This document shows, one piece after another, positions 1 to 6,159 of a stretch of DNA of 41,369 nt (the stretch's first letter is position 1; each line of letters opens with the position of its first letter). The stretch spans positions 1 through 41,369 of the forward strand of contig JAGBOW010000055.1 of the NCBI GenBank assembly GCA_017633675.1, read 5' to 3'. The position numbers were made by a program, and so were the translations under genes. Below the pieces are notes generated by a model. That model was not told where the DNA came from and did no database searches. It saw nothing but the letters and a program-made list of their open reading frames with translations. The DNA comes from a bacterium. Its GTDB lineage: Bacteria; Cyanobacteriota; Vampirovibrionia; Gastranaerophilales; Gastranaerophilaceae.

Positions 1-50
1 AGTTCTTCATCAAAATTTCGTTTCAAAACTGTTATTTTACATTTTTTCAT
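1..50 (-). CDS. TIGR04076-like protein, N-terminal fragment cut by window edge
   Basis: Only the first 16 codons are inside the window; the gene runs off the left edge. The visible peptide MKKCKITVLKRNFDEE matches my recollection of the start of small TIGR04076 family proteins (MKKxKITVLxxxF), whose function is unknown. An AGGTGC ribosome binding site lies about 5 bases before the ATG on the minus strand. The family call rests on a short N-terminal match only and needs the rest of the gene. Confidence 0.5.
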   Translation of the reverse strand, partial: MKKCKITVLKRNFDEE

Positions 51-132
51 TGTAGCACCTCTATTGCAAATATTATAGCAAAAAGCAAAAGCCATAATAA
101 AGACTTTTGCTTTTTATCAATACTAATTATGC

Positions 133-510
133 TTATTCTTTGGATAAAGTGTCATAAACTTTAGCGACAATTTTCCATTCTCCGTTGATTTTGTTCAGGT
201 TTAGAATATCTGTAAACTTGTATCCATGCCAATTATCTTCAATGACTTGAACAACTGCAATTGTTTTTTCAAGCATTAAAATATCAATTCTTGAGATATA
301 ATCATCACCGCAAGCACCAAAGGTATCAATGGTTTTGTAAAATTCTTCTATTGGTCCTGATTGATATGTTTCTTCGTTCAGTTGACCGAAAAAGCAAGCT
401 TTTTCATAAAAATATGGTTTTACAATTTCGCTTTTCCCTGATTTTACGGCTTCGCAGAATTTTCTTGCAACATTTTCTACCTCATTATATTCTTTAATAT
501 CGTCTCTCAT
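133..510 (-). CDS. NTF2-like / lumazine-binding-like small protein
   Basis: This 125-aa protein has the usual length and pattern of NTF2-like fold proteins (SnoaL/DUF4440/Lumazine_bd_2 type). It has an N-terminal helix with VARKFCEAVKSGK, a middle region with YFYEKACFFGQL, and C-terminal beta strands ending in GEWKIVAKVYDTL. Such proteins form small cone-shaped barrels and may bind or convert small hydrophobic ligands; no catalytic residue can be assigned here. A GGGAGG ribosome binding site lies 7 bases before the ATG. It is divergent from the flavodoxin-like gene across about 90 bases. The fold is fairly secure, the function unknown. Confidence 0.7.
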   Translation of the reverse strand: MRDDIKEYNEVENVARKFCEAVKSGKSEIVKPYFYEKACFFGQLNEETYQSGPIEEFYKTIDTFGACGDDYISRIDILMLEKTIAVVQVIEDNWHGYKFTDILNLNKINGEWKIVAKVYDTLSKE

Positions 511-600
511 AACTTACCTCCCTTATCCCCCATATCTATATTTATGCTACACTGTCAAAGTAGATTTTCAAGCAAGATGTAAAATAGGGGATTATGGAAA

Positions 601-1260
601 ATGAAAAAAGTATATGCAATAAACGGAAGCCCAAGAAGAAATAAAAATACAGCGCAAATGCTTGATAAAGCATTAGAGGGAGTGAAAGCAGAATTTCCTG
701 ATGCGCAAGTAGAGAGAATAAACCTTTTTGACCTGAATTTTACAAGCTGTAAAAGTTGTTTTGCATGTAAACGTAAAGATGAAAAATTTTTAAGAACTTG
801 TGCCTTAAAAGATGATTTAACGCCTGTTTTAGAAAAATTGAAAGATGCTGACGCTTTGATTTTCGGTTCTCCGATATATTATAGAACAATTACAGGGCAG
901 ATGCATTCATTTTATGAAAGGTTATTTTTCCCTAATATGCTTTATAAAGAGGGCTATCCGACACTTGTTGAGCATAAAATTCCGACTGCTTGTATTTATA
1001 CAATGAATGTTGATGAAAAAGAAATGATTGAGGGTGGTTACAGGCAAAATATGGAGCTTTGGGAAAACTTTTTGACTTGGTATTATTCAAAACCGTTAAT
1101 TGCTTATGCTTTTAATACCTACCAATTTGATGATTATTCAAAATATATTTGCGAAACCTTTAATGAAGCTGATAAAGCGAAACAAAGAGAAGAACAATTC
1201 CCGAAAGATTTACAAAATGCTTACGAACTCGGACAAAAATTATTAAAGGGGCAAACGTAA
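601..1260 (+). CDS. flavodoxin / NADPH-dependent FMN reductase family protein
   Basis: This 219-aa protein begins MKKVYAINGSPRRNKNTAQM, the beta strand and phosphate-binding loop (GSPRxxxNT) that holds FMN in the NADPH-dependent FMN reductase/flavodoxin-like fold. DALIFGSPIYYRTITGQM around residues 87-104 is the second flavin-contact segment (GSPIYY). Residues around 50-70 hold four cysteines (CKSC, FAC, then C after ten residues), resembling iron-sulfur flavoproteins but with wider spacing, so a 4Fe-4S cluster is possible, not certain. It probably acts as a cytoplasmic quinone, azo or nitro reductase. It faces the divergent NTF2-like gene. Substrate unknown. Confidence 0.8.
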   Translation: MKKVYAINGSPRRNKNTAQMLDKALEGVKAEFPDAQVERINLFDLNFTSCKSCFACKRKDEKFLRTCALKDDLTPVLEKLKDADALIFGSPIYYRTITGQMHSFYERLFFPNMLYKEGYPTLVEHKIPTACIYTMNVDEKEMIEGGYRQNMELWENFLTWYYSKPLIAYAFNTYQFDDYSKYICETFNEADKAKQREEQFPKDLQNAYELGQKLLKGQT

Positions 1261-1336
1261 GTTGGGAGATTTTCGCTAAACTGCTTTTAAATTAGTATAA
1301 ATCTATGCATTTTAACACACAACTTTACAAAAAAGT

Positions 1337-1542
1337 ATCAGTAACTTTGAGAGTGAATTATCAGGGAGTTTAAGAGTTTTTATCAGTGAGTTTTGAAAGA
1401 TTTTCCTCAAAACTTAAAAAGTTTGAGAATTCTCTCAAACTTCCGGGGGTACTTTTCTCAATCTCTCTGATAATCTACAATAATTTATAATCGAACTTTT
1501 AGAATACACATTATAAAAGGGCTTGAGATGTCTCAAACCCTT
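1337..1542. repeat. structured convergent intergenic region with repeats and hairpins
   Basis: The 1261-1698 gap lies between two convergent genes. It contains degenerate TATCAG-led direct repeats at about 1337, 1360 and 1382 (22-23 base spacing) and an inverted copy near 1465-1478. It also has a hairpin with AGTTTTGA/TCAAAACT arms (about 1389-1414), a perfect 10-bp hairpin AAGTTTGAGA/TCTCAAACTT (1419-1442) and a terminator-like hairpin at 1517-1542. The inverted TATCAG copies could pair as an outer stem closing the two inner hairpins. It may be a miniature inverted-repeat element or a structured RNA. No ORF was seen. Confidence 0.5.
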
Positions 1543-1643
1543 AAAATTGAAAAACTCCAACTCCAGTTTCAGTTTGGAAACATTTGTTGAAAGATTTTAT
1601 AAATTATTATATCACCCGACAACACTGCCGTTGTACTCTATGA

Positions 1644-1710
1644 TTGAAAGTTTGAAGGATATTGCTTGATGGTAACTATTAGCCGAGAGTTTTTAAATTC
1701 AAACTTTCAA
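1644..1710. repeat. 13-bp inverted repeat overlapping a stop codon
   Basis: TTGAAAGTTTGAA at 1644-1656 is matched by its exact reverse complement at 1698-1710, with a 41-base loop. The right arm overlaps the TGA stop of the SGNH hydrolase gene (1699-1701). It could act as a terminator stem for that gene or be an arm of a dispersed repeat. It does not show the four-unit structure of the other repeats in this window. Confidence 0.5.
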
Positions 1711-2328
1711 CTTTGTTAACATTTGTTTTATAAATTCCGTTAATTTATCTGCAATAATTTTGTGTGAATTTTCATCATAATGTAAGCCGTCAAGGTCAGA
1801 AGGAGTTGTGAATTTATTTATATCAAAGTAATTGCAATGATATGCGTTAGTCATTTGTCTGTAAATTCTTCCAATTTTTCTCGATTTTACAATACTTGTT
1901 TCATTAAATTGAAAATTAAAATACCCCTCTATAACTTTCTCACTCAAAACAACTGGCGGAATAATGATTATATTTTTTGCTTTTGGTTGTGCCAATTTGA
2001 TTAGATTTTCCAAGCCTTTTTCTATTGCACCAATACTTATATCATACTGAAATTGCAAATCATTTGTTCCTATTGCGAGTATAAGTATATCTATACTGTC
2101 AATTTTAGATAGCATTTTGGGAAAGTGCCTTTGAGCTGAAAACTCAAAGCCTTTCGGGTTGTTTACAAAACCTGTTCTATCACAAGTACCCTCATTTATA
2201 ACTTCATATTCATTTTCTGTATTTTTCTGTAAAATCGCAGTCCAACGGGTATTTTCATCAAATCTTGAACCGTCTTTCGGGTTAAACCCGAATGTATTTG
2301 AATCTCCATAGCATATAATCTTCTTCAT
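1699..2328 (-). CDS. SGNH/GDSL hydrolase family protein
   Basis: This 209-aa protein is a cytoplasmic-type SGNH hydrolase with no signal peptide. Block I is GDSNTFGF near residues 8-15 with the nucleophile Ser. The oxyanion Asn lies in AIGTNDL around residue 89, and block V is DLDGLHYDENSH near the C terminus with the Asp and His. These enzymes hydrolyse ester or acyl bonds (lipase, arylesterase or acyl-thioesterase); the substrate cannot be read here. It is 17 bases downstream of the large membrane protein gene on the same strand, so the two may be co-transcribed. Confidence 0.85.
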   Translation of the reverse strand: MKKIICYGDSNTFGFNPKDGSRFDENTRWTAILQKNTENEYEVINEGTCDRTGFVNNPKGFEFSAQRHFPKMLSKIDSIDILILAIGTNDLQFQYDISIGAIEKGLENLIKLAQPKAKNIIIIPPVVLSEKVIEGYFNFQFNETSIVKSRKIGRIYRQMTNAYHCNYFDINKFTTPSDLDGLHYDENSHKIIADKLTEFIKQMLTKLKV

Positions 2329-2345
2329 TCTTCACCTGTTATTTT

Positions 2346-3893
2346 TTATCTTGTACCATTTGTGTTAATTCTTTTTGCAAATTCTTCCATTGAAACAAAA
2401 CCTGATTTAAAGGTTATATTCTTTGCATTTTCTATTGCTTGTGCGTTTTCTTCCTTATTATATTTACCCCTTCTTGTCATCCAGATGTTTAATTTAGGTA
2501 AGAGTACACCAAGCATTATAGCAGAATAAGCAATTCCGGACATCTGTGCAATATTTAATTTCCTTAAATTGGCTTTAACGTTTCCACCCTGTGCAATTAT
2601 TTCTTTTTGTGATTTTAATGATACATCTTTGAGCCAATGACCTATGCCTTTACCTTGTTTTGATATATTAAACAAGTTTGCTTGTTTCGGGTCTAATGCT
2701 TGACCTACTCCTTTTGCTACAAAACCGCCTAATACAAGCCAATTCAAGAACCCTAAGTAATCTCTGACGTTTGTTTCCCTTAATTCCGTAGAATCTTTTG
2801 AAGCAAATATTCTGCCTAAAATCAGAGTTCCGTAAATTGTTTTAATTGCATTTCCGCTTGTTGCGGGACCGTCAAATTCTAACTTTTTAATCAAATCCAT
2901 AGGTTTTTTAACGCCCATAACCCGTGTAAGCATTAAAACAAAAATCCCTGCTGATAAAAGTTTCTTTGCCCATAAACCTTTTTCAGATTTCTTTTCGTTT
3001 TTATTTGCGACATTTTTATCATAACCGTTCTCACCTACAAAATTATCAATACCTGTTCTGCGTTTTGTTAAGTAACGATTTAGATATTGATTGGTTATTG
3101 CAAGACCCATTGATAAAGGTATTGCAATTCCTATTCTCAAATTGTTCATTCGTTTTAGTTTAGATAAAATTTCACCTGAATTTTGTTTTGTTTCGGTAAA
3201 GAAAATGTTTTTCCCTGAATCAACAATGTCCCTTAATGCATGAGTTAGGTTTGAAGTTACTTCATTTTTACCTGATTTAATCGTGATAGAGTTATCTGCC
3301 CCAAGCAAGTTTATTATTTCATCTTGGATACCTGTTAATACTTTTTTGCTTGTTTTTTTATCTATTGTTCTATCGGTAATTAAACTTGTTAGTCTTTCTA
3401 TAACAGGTTTTGTTTTAGTTTTATCAATATCGGCAAAGTTTTTGGTTTTATTCCCGACTACACCGGATATAGAACTAAACACATTTTCAACATAACTGCG
3501 AGGTGTTTTATCTGATTTGTTGAAAATATCAGAAAATACATTTAACCCGTTATTTGTAATCCAAGAACCTGAATTTACTTTTACATTCGGATTTAGCTTT
3601 TTAGAGATAAATTTAGAGGCAAGAACTGCAAATAAGGCGGCAGAAAATTCCGCAATAAATGTTCCTGTGTATTCTCTAAACCCCATTTCAATTCCTGCCT
3701 GTTTACCTCTGTTCTTGGTTTCAACTATTGTTCTTGGAGTGTCCATAGCAAATATATCTACAAATGAAGCGTTAAGCATATCATTATTACTTAGAGTATA
3801 TAGTGCATTTGATAAAGCACCCATTTGCCCCATAAAACTTGTGTTGTTTCGGTTTTTATTTTCAATATTTTTGTTAATGTTGTTGATTTTCAT
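2346..3893 (-). CDS. multi-pass membrane protein of unknown function
   Basis: I do not recognise this 515-aa protein. The N terminus is Asn/Lys-rich and unlike a signal peptide, reading MKINNIN and then NNTSFMG, a style I associate with Gastranaerophilales-type hypothetical proteins. Hydrophobic segments occur around residues 75-95 (AEFSAALFAVLASKF), 255-270, 310-330 (LLSAGIFVLMLTRVMG), 350-365, 380-395 and 455-475 (IAYSAIMLGVLLPKL), separated by basic, polar stretches. It is probably an inner-membrane protein. An AAAGGA ribosome binding site precedes the ATG. A perfect hairpin lies 30 bases upstream of the start and might attenuate it. Confidence 0.6.
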   Translation of the reverse strand: MKINNINKNIENKNRNNTSFMGQMGALSNALYTLSNNDMLNASFVDIFAMDTPRTIVETKNRGKQAGIEMGFREYTGTFIAEFSAALFAVLASKFISKKLNPNVKVNSGSWITNNGLNVFSDIFNKSDKTPRSYVENVFSSISGVVGNKTKNFADIDKTKTKPVIERLTSLITDRTIDKKTSKKVLTGIQDEIINLLGADNSITIKSGKNEVTSNLTHALRDIVDSGKNIFFTETKQNSGEILSKLKRMNNLRIGIAIPLSMGLAITNQYLNRYLTKRRTGIDNFVGENGYDKNVANKNEKKSEKGLWAKKLLSAGIFVLMLTRVMGVKKPMDLIKKLEFDGPATSGNAIKTIYGTLILGRIFASKDSTELRETNVRDYLGFLNWLVLGGFVAKGVGQALDPKQANLFNISKQGKGIGHWLKDVSLKSQKEIIAQGGNVKANLRKLNIAQMSGIAYSAIMLGVLLPKLNIWMTRRGKYNKEENAQAIENAKNITFKSGFVSMEEFAKRINTNGTR

Positions 3894-3922
3894 TCCTTTG
3901 ATTCCTTAAAATTACATACTAA

Positions 3923-3955
3923 AATAGGTTCTTAAAACATATTTAAGAACCTATT
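3923..3955 (-). terminator. perfect 14-bp hairpin, terminator or attenuator
   Basis: The arms AATAGGTTCTTAAA (3923-3936) and TTTAAGAACCTATT (3942-3955) are exact reverse complements around a 5-base loop. On the minus strand the hairpin ends CCTATTTTAG, a short T run. It lies downstream of the DtxR-like gene and the Cys-rich mini-ORF, and 30 bases before the start of the 515-aa membrane protein. It could end the upstream transcript or attenuate the gene that follows. Confidence 0.6.
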
Positions 3956-3990
3956 ATACTTTTATCTGAATTTATTTATTGCACACAAAA

Positions 3991-4059
3991 TTATAAGTAA
4001 GTTCTTCGACAAAACTTACAGCAACAACAAATTAAATTGTTTAAATTTACATATCTCAT
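3991..4059 (-). CDS. possible 22-aa Cys-rich leader peptide
   Basis: A mini-ORF starts with ATG at 4059 and ends with TAA; it encodes a 22-residue peptide containing ICCCCKFC. It begins about 7 bases after a well-spaced promoter (TTGACA, 17 bases, TTTATA), so it might be leaderless; no ribosome binding site is visible. Four cysteine codons in a row followed by a downstream hairpin resemble the layout of attenuation leaders, but this could be chance in a 240-base spacer. No homologue is recognised. Confidence 0.25.
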   Translation of the reverse strand: MRYVNLNNLICCCCKFCRRTYL

Positions 4060-4065
4060 ACTTTT

Positions 4066-4094
4066 TATAAAACACGAAAAAAATAATTTGTCAA
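4066..4094 (-). promoter_or_regulatory. sigma70-type promoter
   Basis: On the minus strand TTGACA (4094-4089) is followed by a 17-base spacer and TTTATA (4071-4066). This is a good consensus promoter, located between the DtxR-like gene and the 515-aa membrane protein gene, reading towards the latter. An operator-like palindrome lies 34 bases upstream. Confidence 0.55.
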
Positions 4095-4127
4095 TAAGAA
4101 AAATGGATAAGATTTAATATTTACAAC

Positions 4128-4149
4128 ATGTTAAGGTATAGCATAACTT
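4128..4149. promoter_or_regulatory. operator-like palindrome, second copy
   Basis: ATGTTA-AGGTATAGCA-TAACTT directly abuts the stop codon of the DtxR-like gene. It matches the site in front of bioB (ATGTTA-AGGTAAGCCA-TAACAT) at 19 of 22 positions. The shared core TTAAGGTA..GC.ATAA has the TTAnGG...CCnTAA shape of DtxR-family operators. It lies upstream of the promoter at 4066-4094. Confidence 0.5.
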
Positions 4150-4644
4150 TTACTGTTTATTTGAACAACAGCAACCGCCTGAACAAGATTTACATTTTGC
4201 ACTCAATTCTCCCGTTTCAAGAGTTGATTTACAACTATTTACCCATTTAGGCTCTTTGCAGGAACACTGTTCCATAAAATCAAGAAAATTAACAAGACGA
4301 GTAAGAACATCATTTCCAAGCGAATATTCCATTTGCTCTGCATTATATTCGGCTGTTTTTTCGTCAATGTCCAAAACCCTATTTAAAAATTTTGTTATTG
4401 TATTATGACGGTATTTTTTTATTATAACAGTTTTTTCGCCCAAATCTGTTAATGTAATATTTCCGTATGGTTCATAATTGACAAAACCTTTTTCTTTTAA
4501 TTTTTTAACTGCGTCAGCAGTTGTTGCACCGCCAAAGTTAAGATATTGTGCAACGTCCTTAACAATAATTGCTTTCTTTTCCTCTAATAAAGAATTTATT
4601 GCAAGCAAATAGTTTTCAAGGCTTTTTGTTAGTTTTTCTTCCAT
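4150..4644 (-). CDS. DtxR/MntR-like metal-dependent transcriptional regulator
   Basis: This 164-aa protein has the DtxR/MntR layout. There is an N-terminal winged helix (LENYLLAINSLLEEKKAIIVKDVAQYL, then ATTADAVKKLKEKGFVNYEPYGNITLTDLG) followed by a helical dimerisation and metal domain (RHNTITKFLNRVL, EYNAEQMEYSL). The family senses Fe(II) or Mn(II). Unusually it ends in a cysteine cluster (CKSCSGGCCC), with further cysteines in CSC upstream, suggesting an extra metal or Fe-S site. It is divergent from bioB across 87 bases that hold an operator-like palindrome, and a second copy sits at its 3' end. Probable targets, by inference, are itself, bioB and the region at 4066-4128. Confidence 0.75.
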   Translation of the reverse strand: MEEKLTKSLENYLLAINSLLEEKKAIIVKDVAQYLNFGGATTADAVKKLKEKGFVNYEPYGNITLTDLGEKTVIIKKYRHNTITKFLNRVLDIDEKTAEYNAEQMEYSLGNDVLTRLVNFLDFMEQCSCKEPKWVNSCKSTLETGELSAKCKSCSGGCCCSNKQ

Positions 4645-4695
4645 ATCACTACATTAGCATAAATACATAAGTTGCACAAATTCTTTATTTATAAT

Positions 4696-4717
4696 ATGTT
4701 AAGGTAAGCCATAACAT
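4696..4717. promoter_or_regulatory. operator-like palindrome in regulator/bioB divergent promoter
   Basis: ATGTTA-AGGTAAGCCA-TAACAT is a palindrome whose inner core TTAAGG-TAAG-CCATAA resembles DtxR-family operators. It directly follows a TATAAT at 4690-4695, so a bound protein would cover the start of bioB transcription and the upstream promoter region of the divergent regulator. A GAGG ribosome binding site for bioB follows at 4721. Confidence 0.55.
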
Positions 4718-4731
4718 ATAGAGGATTAAAC

Positions 4732-5643
4732 ATGGATAAAAAAGAGTTATTAAAATTATACGATATGGATTTAGAGGAACTTATTTCTAAAGCGGAAAAA
4801 ATTACTAATGAAAATTTCCCCCAAAAAGAAATTGAAGTTTGTTCAATAATTAGTGCTAAAACAGGTAAATGCGGGGAAAACTGCAAATACTGTTCTCAAA
4901 GCATTCATAACCACGCAGATATATTTTGCCACCCTCTATTAGAAGTTGAAGAAGTAAAACAAGCGGCACTAAAAGCAAAAGAAAACGGTGCTACAAGATT
5001 TTGCATTGTTACATCAGGCAGAAGTGAAAGCGGTGAAGATTTTGAAAAGATATTAGAAATGATAAAAGCGGTAGCAACAATACCTGATATTCACTGCTGT
5101 GCTTCGCTCGGTTTATTAAATGAAGAACAAATAAAACAAATAAAGCGTGCTGGTGTTGAAAGGTTTAACCACAACATAAATACTTCAAAAAATTACCATA
5201 GCAAAATTTGCACCACTCATAATTTTGAAGATAGGATAAATACGATTAAATTGCTTAAAAAACATGGACTTGAAACCTGTACAGGTGTGATTTTAGGAAT
5301 GGGTGAAACAAAAGAAGACAGAATTGATATGGCACTATCTCTTGCTGAATTAAACCCGAAAACAGTTCCTATCAATGTATTAAATCCAATAAAAGGTACG
5401 GCTTTAGAAGGTTATGAAGATAAAATAACCGAAGAGGAAGTAATAAGAAGCATTTGCATATTTAGAATTGCAATGCCGAAAACCATTTTAAGGTACGCAG
5501 GCGGAAGAAAAACAAGACTTTCAAAAGAAACGCAAAAATTAGGGTTAAGGGCAGGAATTAACGGAATGTTATCAGGCGATTATTTGACAACAGATGGTGT
5601 CGAATTATCACAGGATAAAGAGCTTATAGAAGCTTATAACTAA
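4732..5643 (+). CDS. bioB: biotin synthase
   Basis: BioB is a radical SAM enzyme that inserts sulfur into dethiobiotin in the last step of biotin synthesis. The 303-aa product has the radical SAM cluster motif CGENCKYCSQ near residue 50 (CxxxCxxC). It also has VTSGRSESGEDF, CASLGLLNEEQ, the conserved GVERFNHNINTS, the GVILGMGET segment and NPIKGTALE, all typical of BioB. It is slightly shorter than E. coli BioB. A GAGG ribosome binding site supports the start. No other bio gene is in the window, so it stands alone. Control by the divergent DtxR-like regulator is suggested by the palindrome over its promoter; that would link an Fe-S enzyme to metal supply. Confidence 0.95.
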   Translation: MDKKELLKLYDMDLEELISKAEKITNENFPQKEIEVCSIISAKTGKCGENCKYCSQSIHNHADIFCHPLLEVEEVKQAALKAKENGATRFCIVTSGRSESGEDFEKILEMIKAVATIPDIHCCASLGLLNEEQIKQIKRAGVERFNHNINTSKNYHSKICTTHNFEDRINTIKLLKKHGLETCTGVILGMGETKEDRIDMALSLAELNPKTVPINVLNPIKGTALEGYEDKITEEEVIRSICIFRIAMPKTILRYAGGRKTRLSKETQKLGLRAGINGMLSGDYLTTDGVELSQDKELIEAYN

Positions 5644-5754
5644 AATTTATGCTTTATGGTTAAACATTCTTATATGTTCGAACTAACTATAAATCATATG
5701 TATTGCATTTGAGCCATAATTCGACAGTTTAAGATAAAAGGAAACTTATATAGC

Positions 5755-5779
5755 AAAAAAGTGGAAACTGGCTCCCACT
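5755..5779 (-). terminator. rho-independent terminator of the tRNA-Asn unit
   Basis: On the minus strand AGTGGGA (5779-5773) pairs with TTCCACT (5766-5760) around a six-base loop and is followed by a run of six T. It is the first clear terminator downstream of tRNA-Asn, so the primary transcript would carry about 245 bases after the tRNA. Confidence 0.65.
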
Positions 5780-5804
5780 CTATATTTCGCTTGCTTATTT
5801 ACTT

Positions 5805-6036
5805 AAAAACTCCCCAGGTTGTCTTGGATTTGCTCCACGCTCGGAAAGTTTCGCAATAGAACCTTCGGTTCAAGTTTGCTCAATTTCCTCGCTATCCGAA
5901 TTTTGCTTCGCTCAATACGTACGCAAATCCGCTGGACTCTCACCAAAGTTGGTTCTCGCCCTAACCTAACAAACTTCCTCATGTCAAAAAGAGGGGATAA
6001 ACCCCTCATTTTGACATGAAAAAACTCCCCAGGTTG
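5805..6036. repeat. 17-bp direct duplication of the tRNA-Asn 3' end around a structured insert
   Basis: AAAAACTCCCCAGGTTG occurs at 5805-5821 and again at 6020-6036, where it is the 3' end of tRNA-Asn. The copies are 215 bases apart. Between them are a long hairpin (5980-6018), a short hairpin GAACC-TTC-GGTTC near 5860-5872 and an outer stem GGATTTGC/GCAAATCC (5826-5833 with 5923-5930). A tRNA 3'-end duplication is the footprint left by tRNA-targeting integrases, but this insert is too short to encode one. The long open frame across this area is not a believable gene. Confidence 0.6.
5980..6018. repeat. hairpin directly downstream of tRNA-Asn
   Basis: The left arm 5980-5996 and right arm 6002-6018 pair over 17 positions with one A-A mismatch (CATGTCAAAA...GAGGGG against CCCCTC...TTTTGACATG) and a 5-base loop. 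It lies 7 bases beyond the tRNA 3' end on the transcribed strand and may guide 3' processing. It has no long T run, so it is a poor terminator. Confidence 0.6.
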
Positions 6037-6096
6037 GACTCGAACCAACAGCCTACCGGTTAACAGCCGGTTGCTCCGCCATTGAGCTACTGAGGA
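6025..6096 (-). tRNA. tRNA-Asn (GTT)
   Basis: The 72-base minus-strand sequence folds as a full cloverleaf. The acceptor TCCTCAG pairs with CTGGGGA, the D stem is GCTC/GAGC, and the anticodon stem ACCGG/CCGGT holds loop CTGTTAA with anticodon GTT. The T arm is GTTGG/CCAAC with loop TTCGAGT, and the discriminator is G. CCA is not encoded. A consensus promoter lies 28 bases upstream. Confidence 0.97.
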
Positions 6097-6123
6097 TTAT
6101 CGCTGACCTTCGTCAACATGACT

Positions 6124-6152
6124 ATTATATAACAAAAAATTTTCATTGTAAA
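6124..6152 (-). promoter_or_regulatory. tRNA-Asn promoter
   Basis: On the minus strand TTTACA (6152-6147), a 17-base spacer and TATAAT (6129-6124) form a near-perfect sigma70 promoter. Transcription would start about 20 bases before the tRNA 5' end. The ABC transporter gene upstream ends at 6160, so the tRNA has its own promoter. Confidence 0.75.
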
Positions 6153-6159
6153 GTGTTTT

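Noticed and set aside
1644..1710. Inverted GAAAGTTTGAA repeat as another quartet element
   Set aside because: The arms are only 13 bases and do not divide into four heptamers or octamers.
4732..5643. BirA-type biotin operator in front of bioB
   Set aside because: The palindrome there does not match the usual TTGTAAAC...GTTTACAA pattern; its TTAnGG...CCnTAA shape fits a DtxR-like regulator better.
5803..6048. Open frame of 81 codons reading MVRVQPGEFFH on the minus strand
   Set aside because: It runs through the 3' half of tRNA-Asn and the structured tail, so it is an artefact of noncoding sequence.
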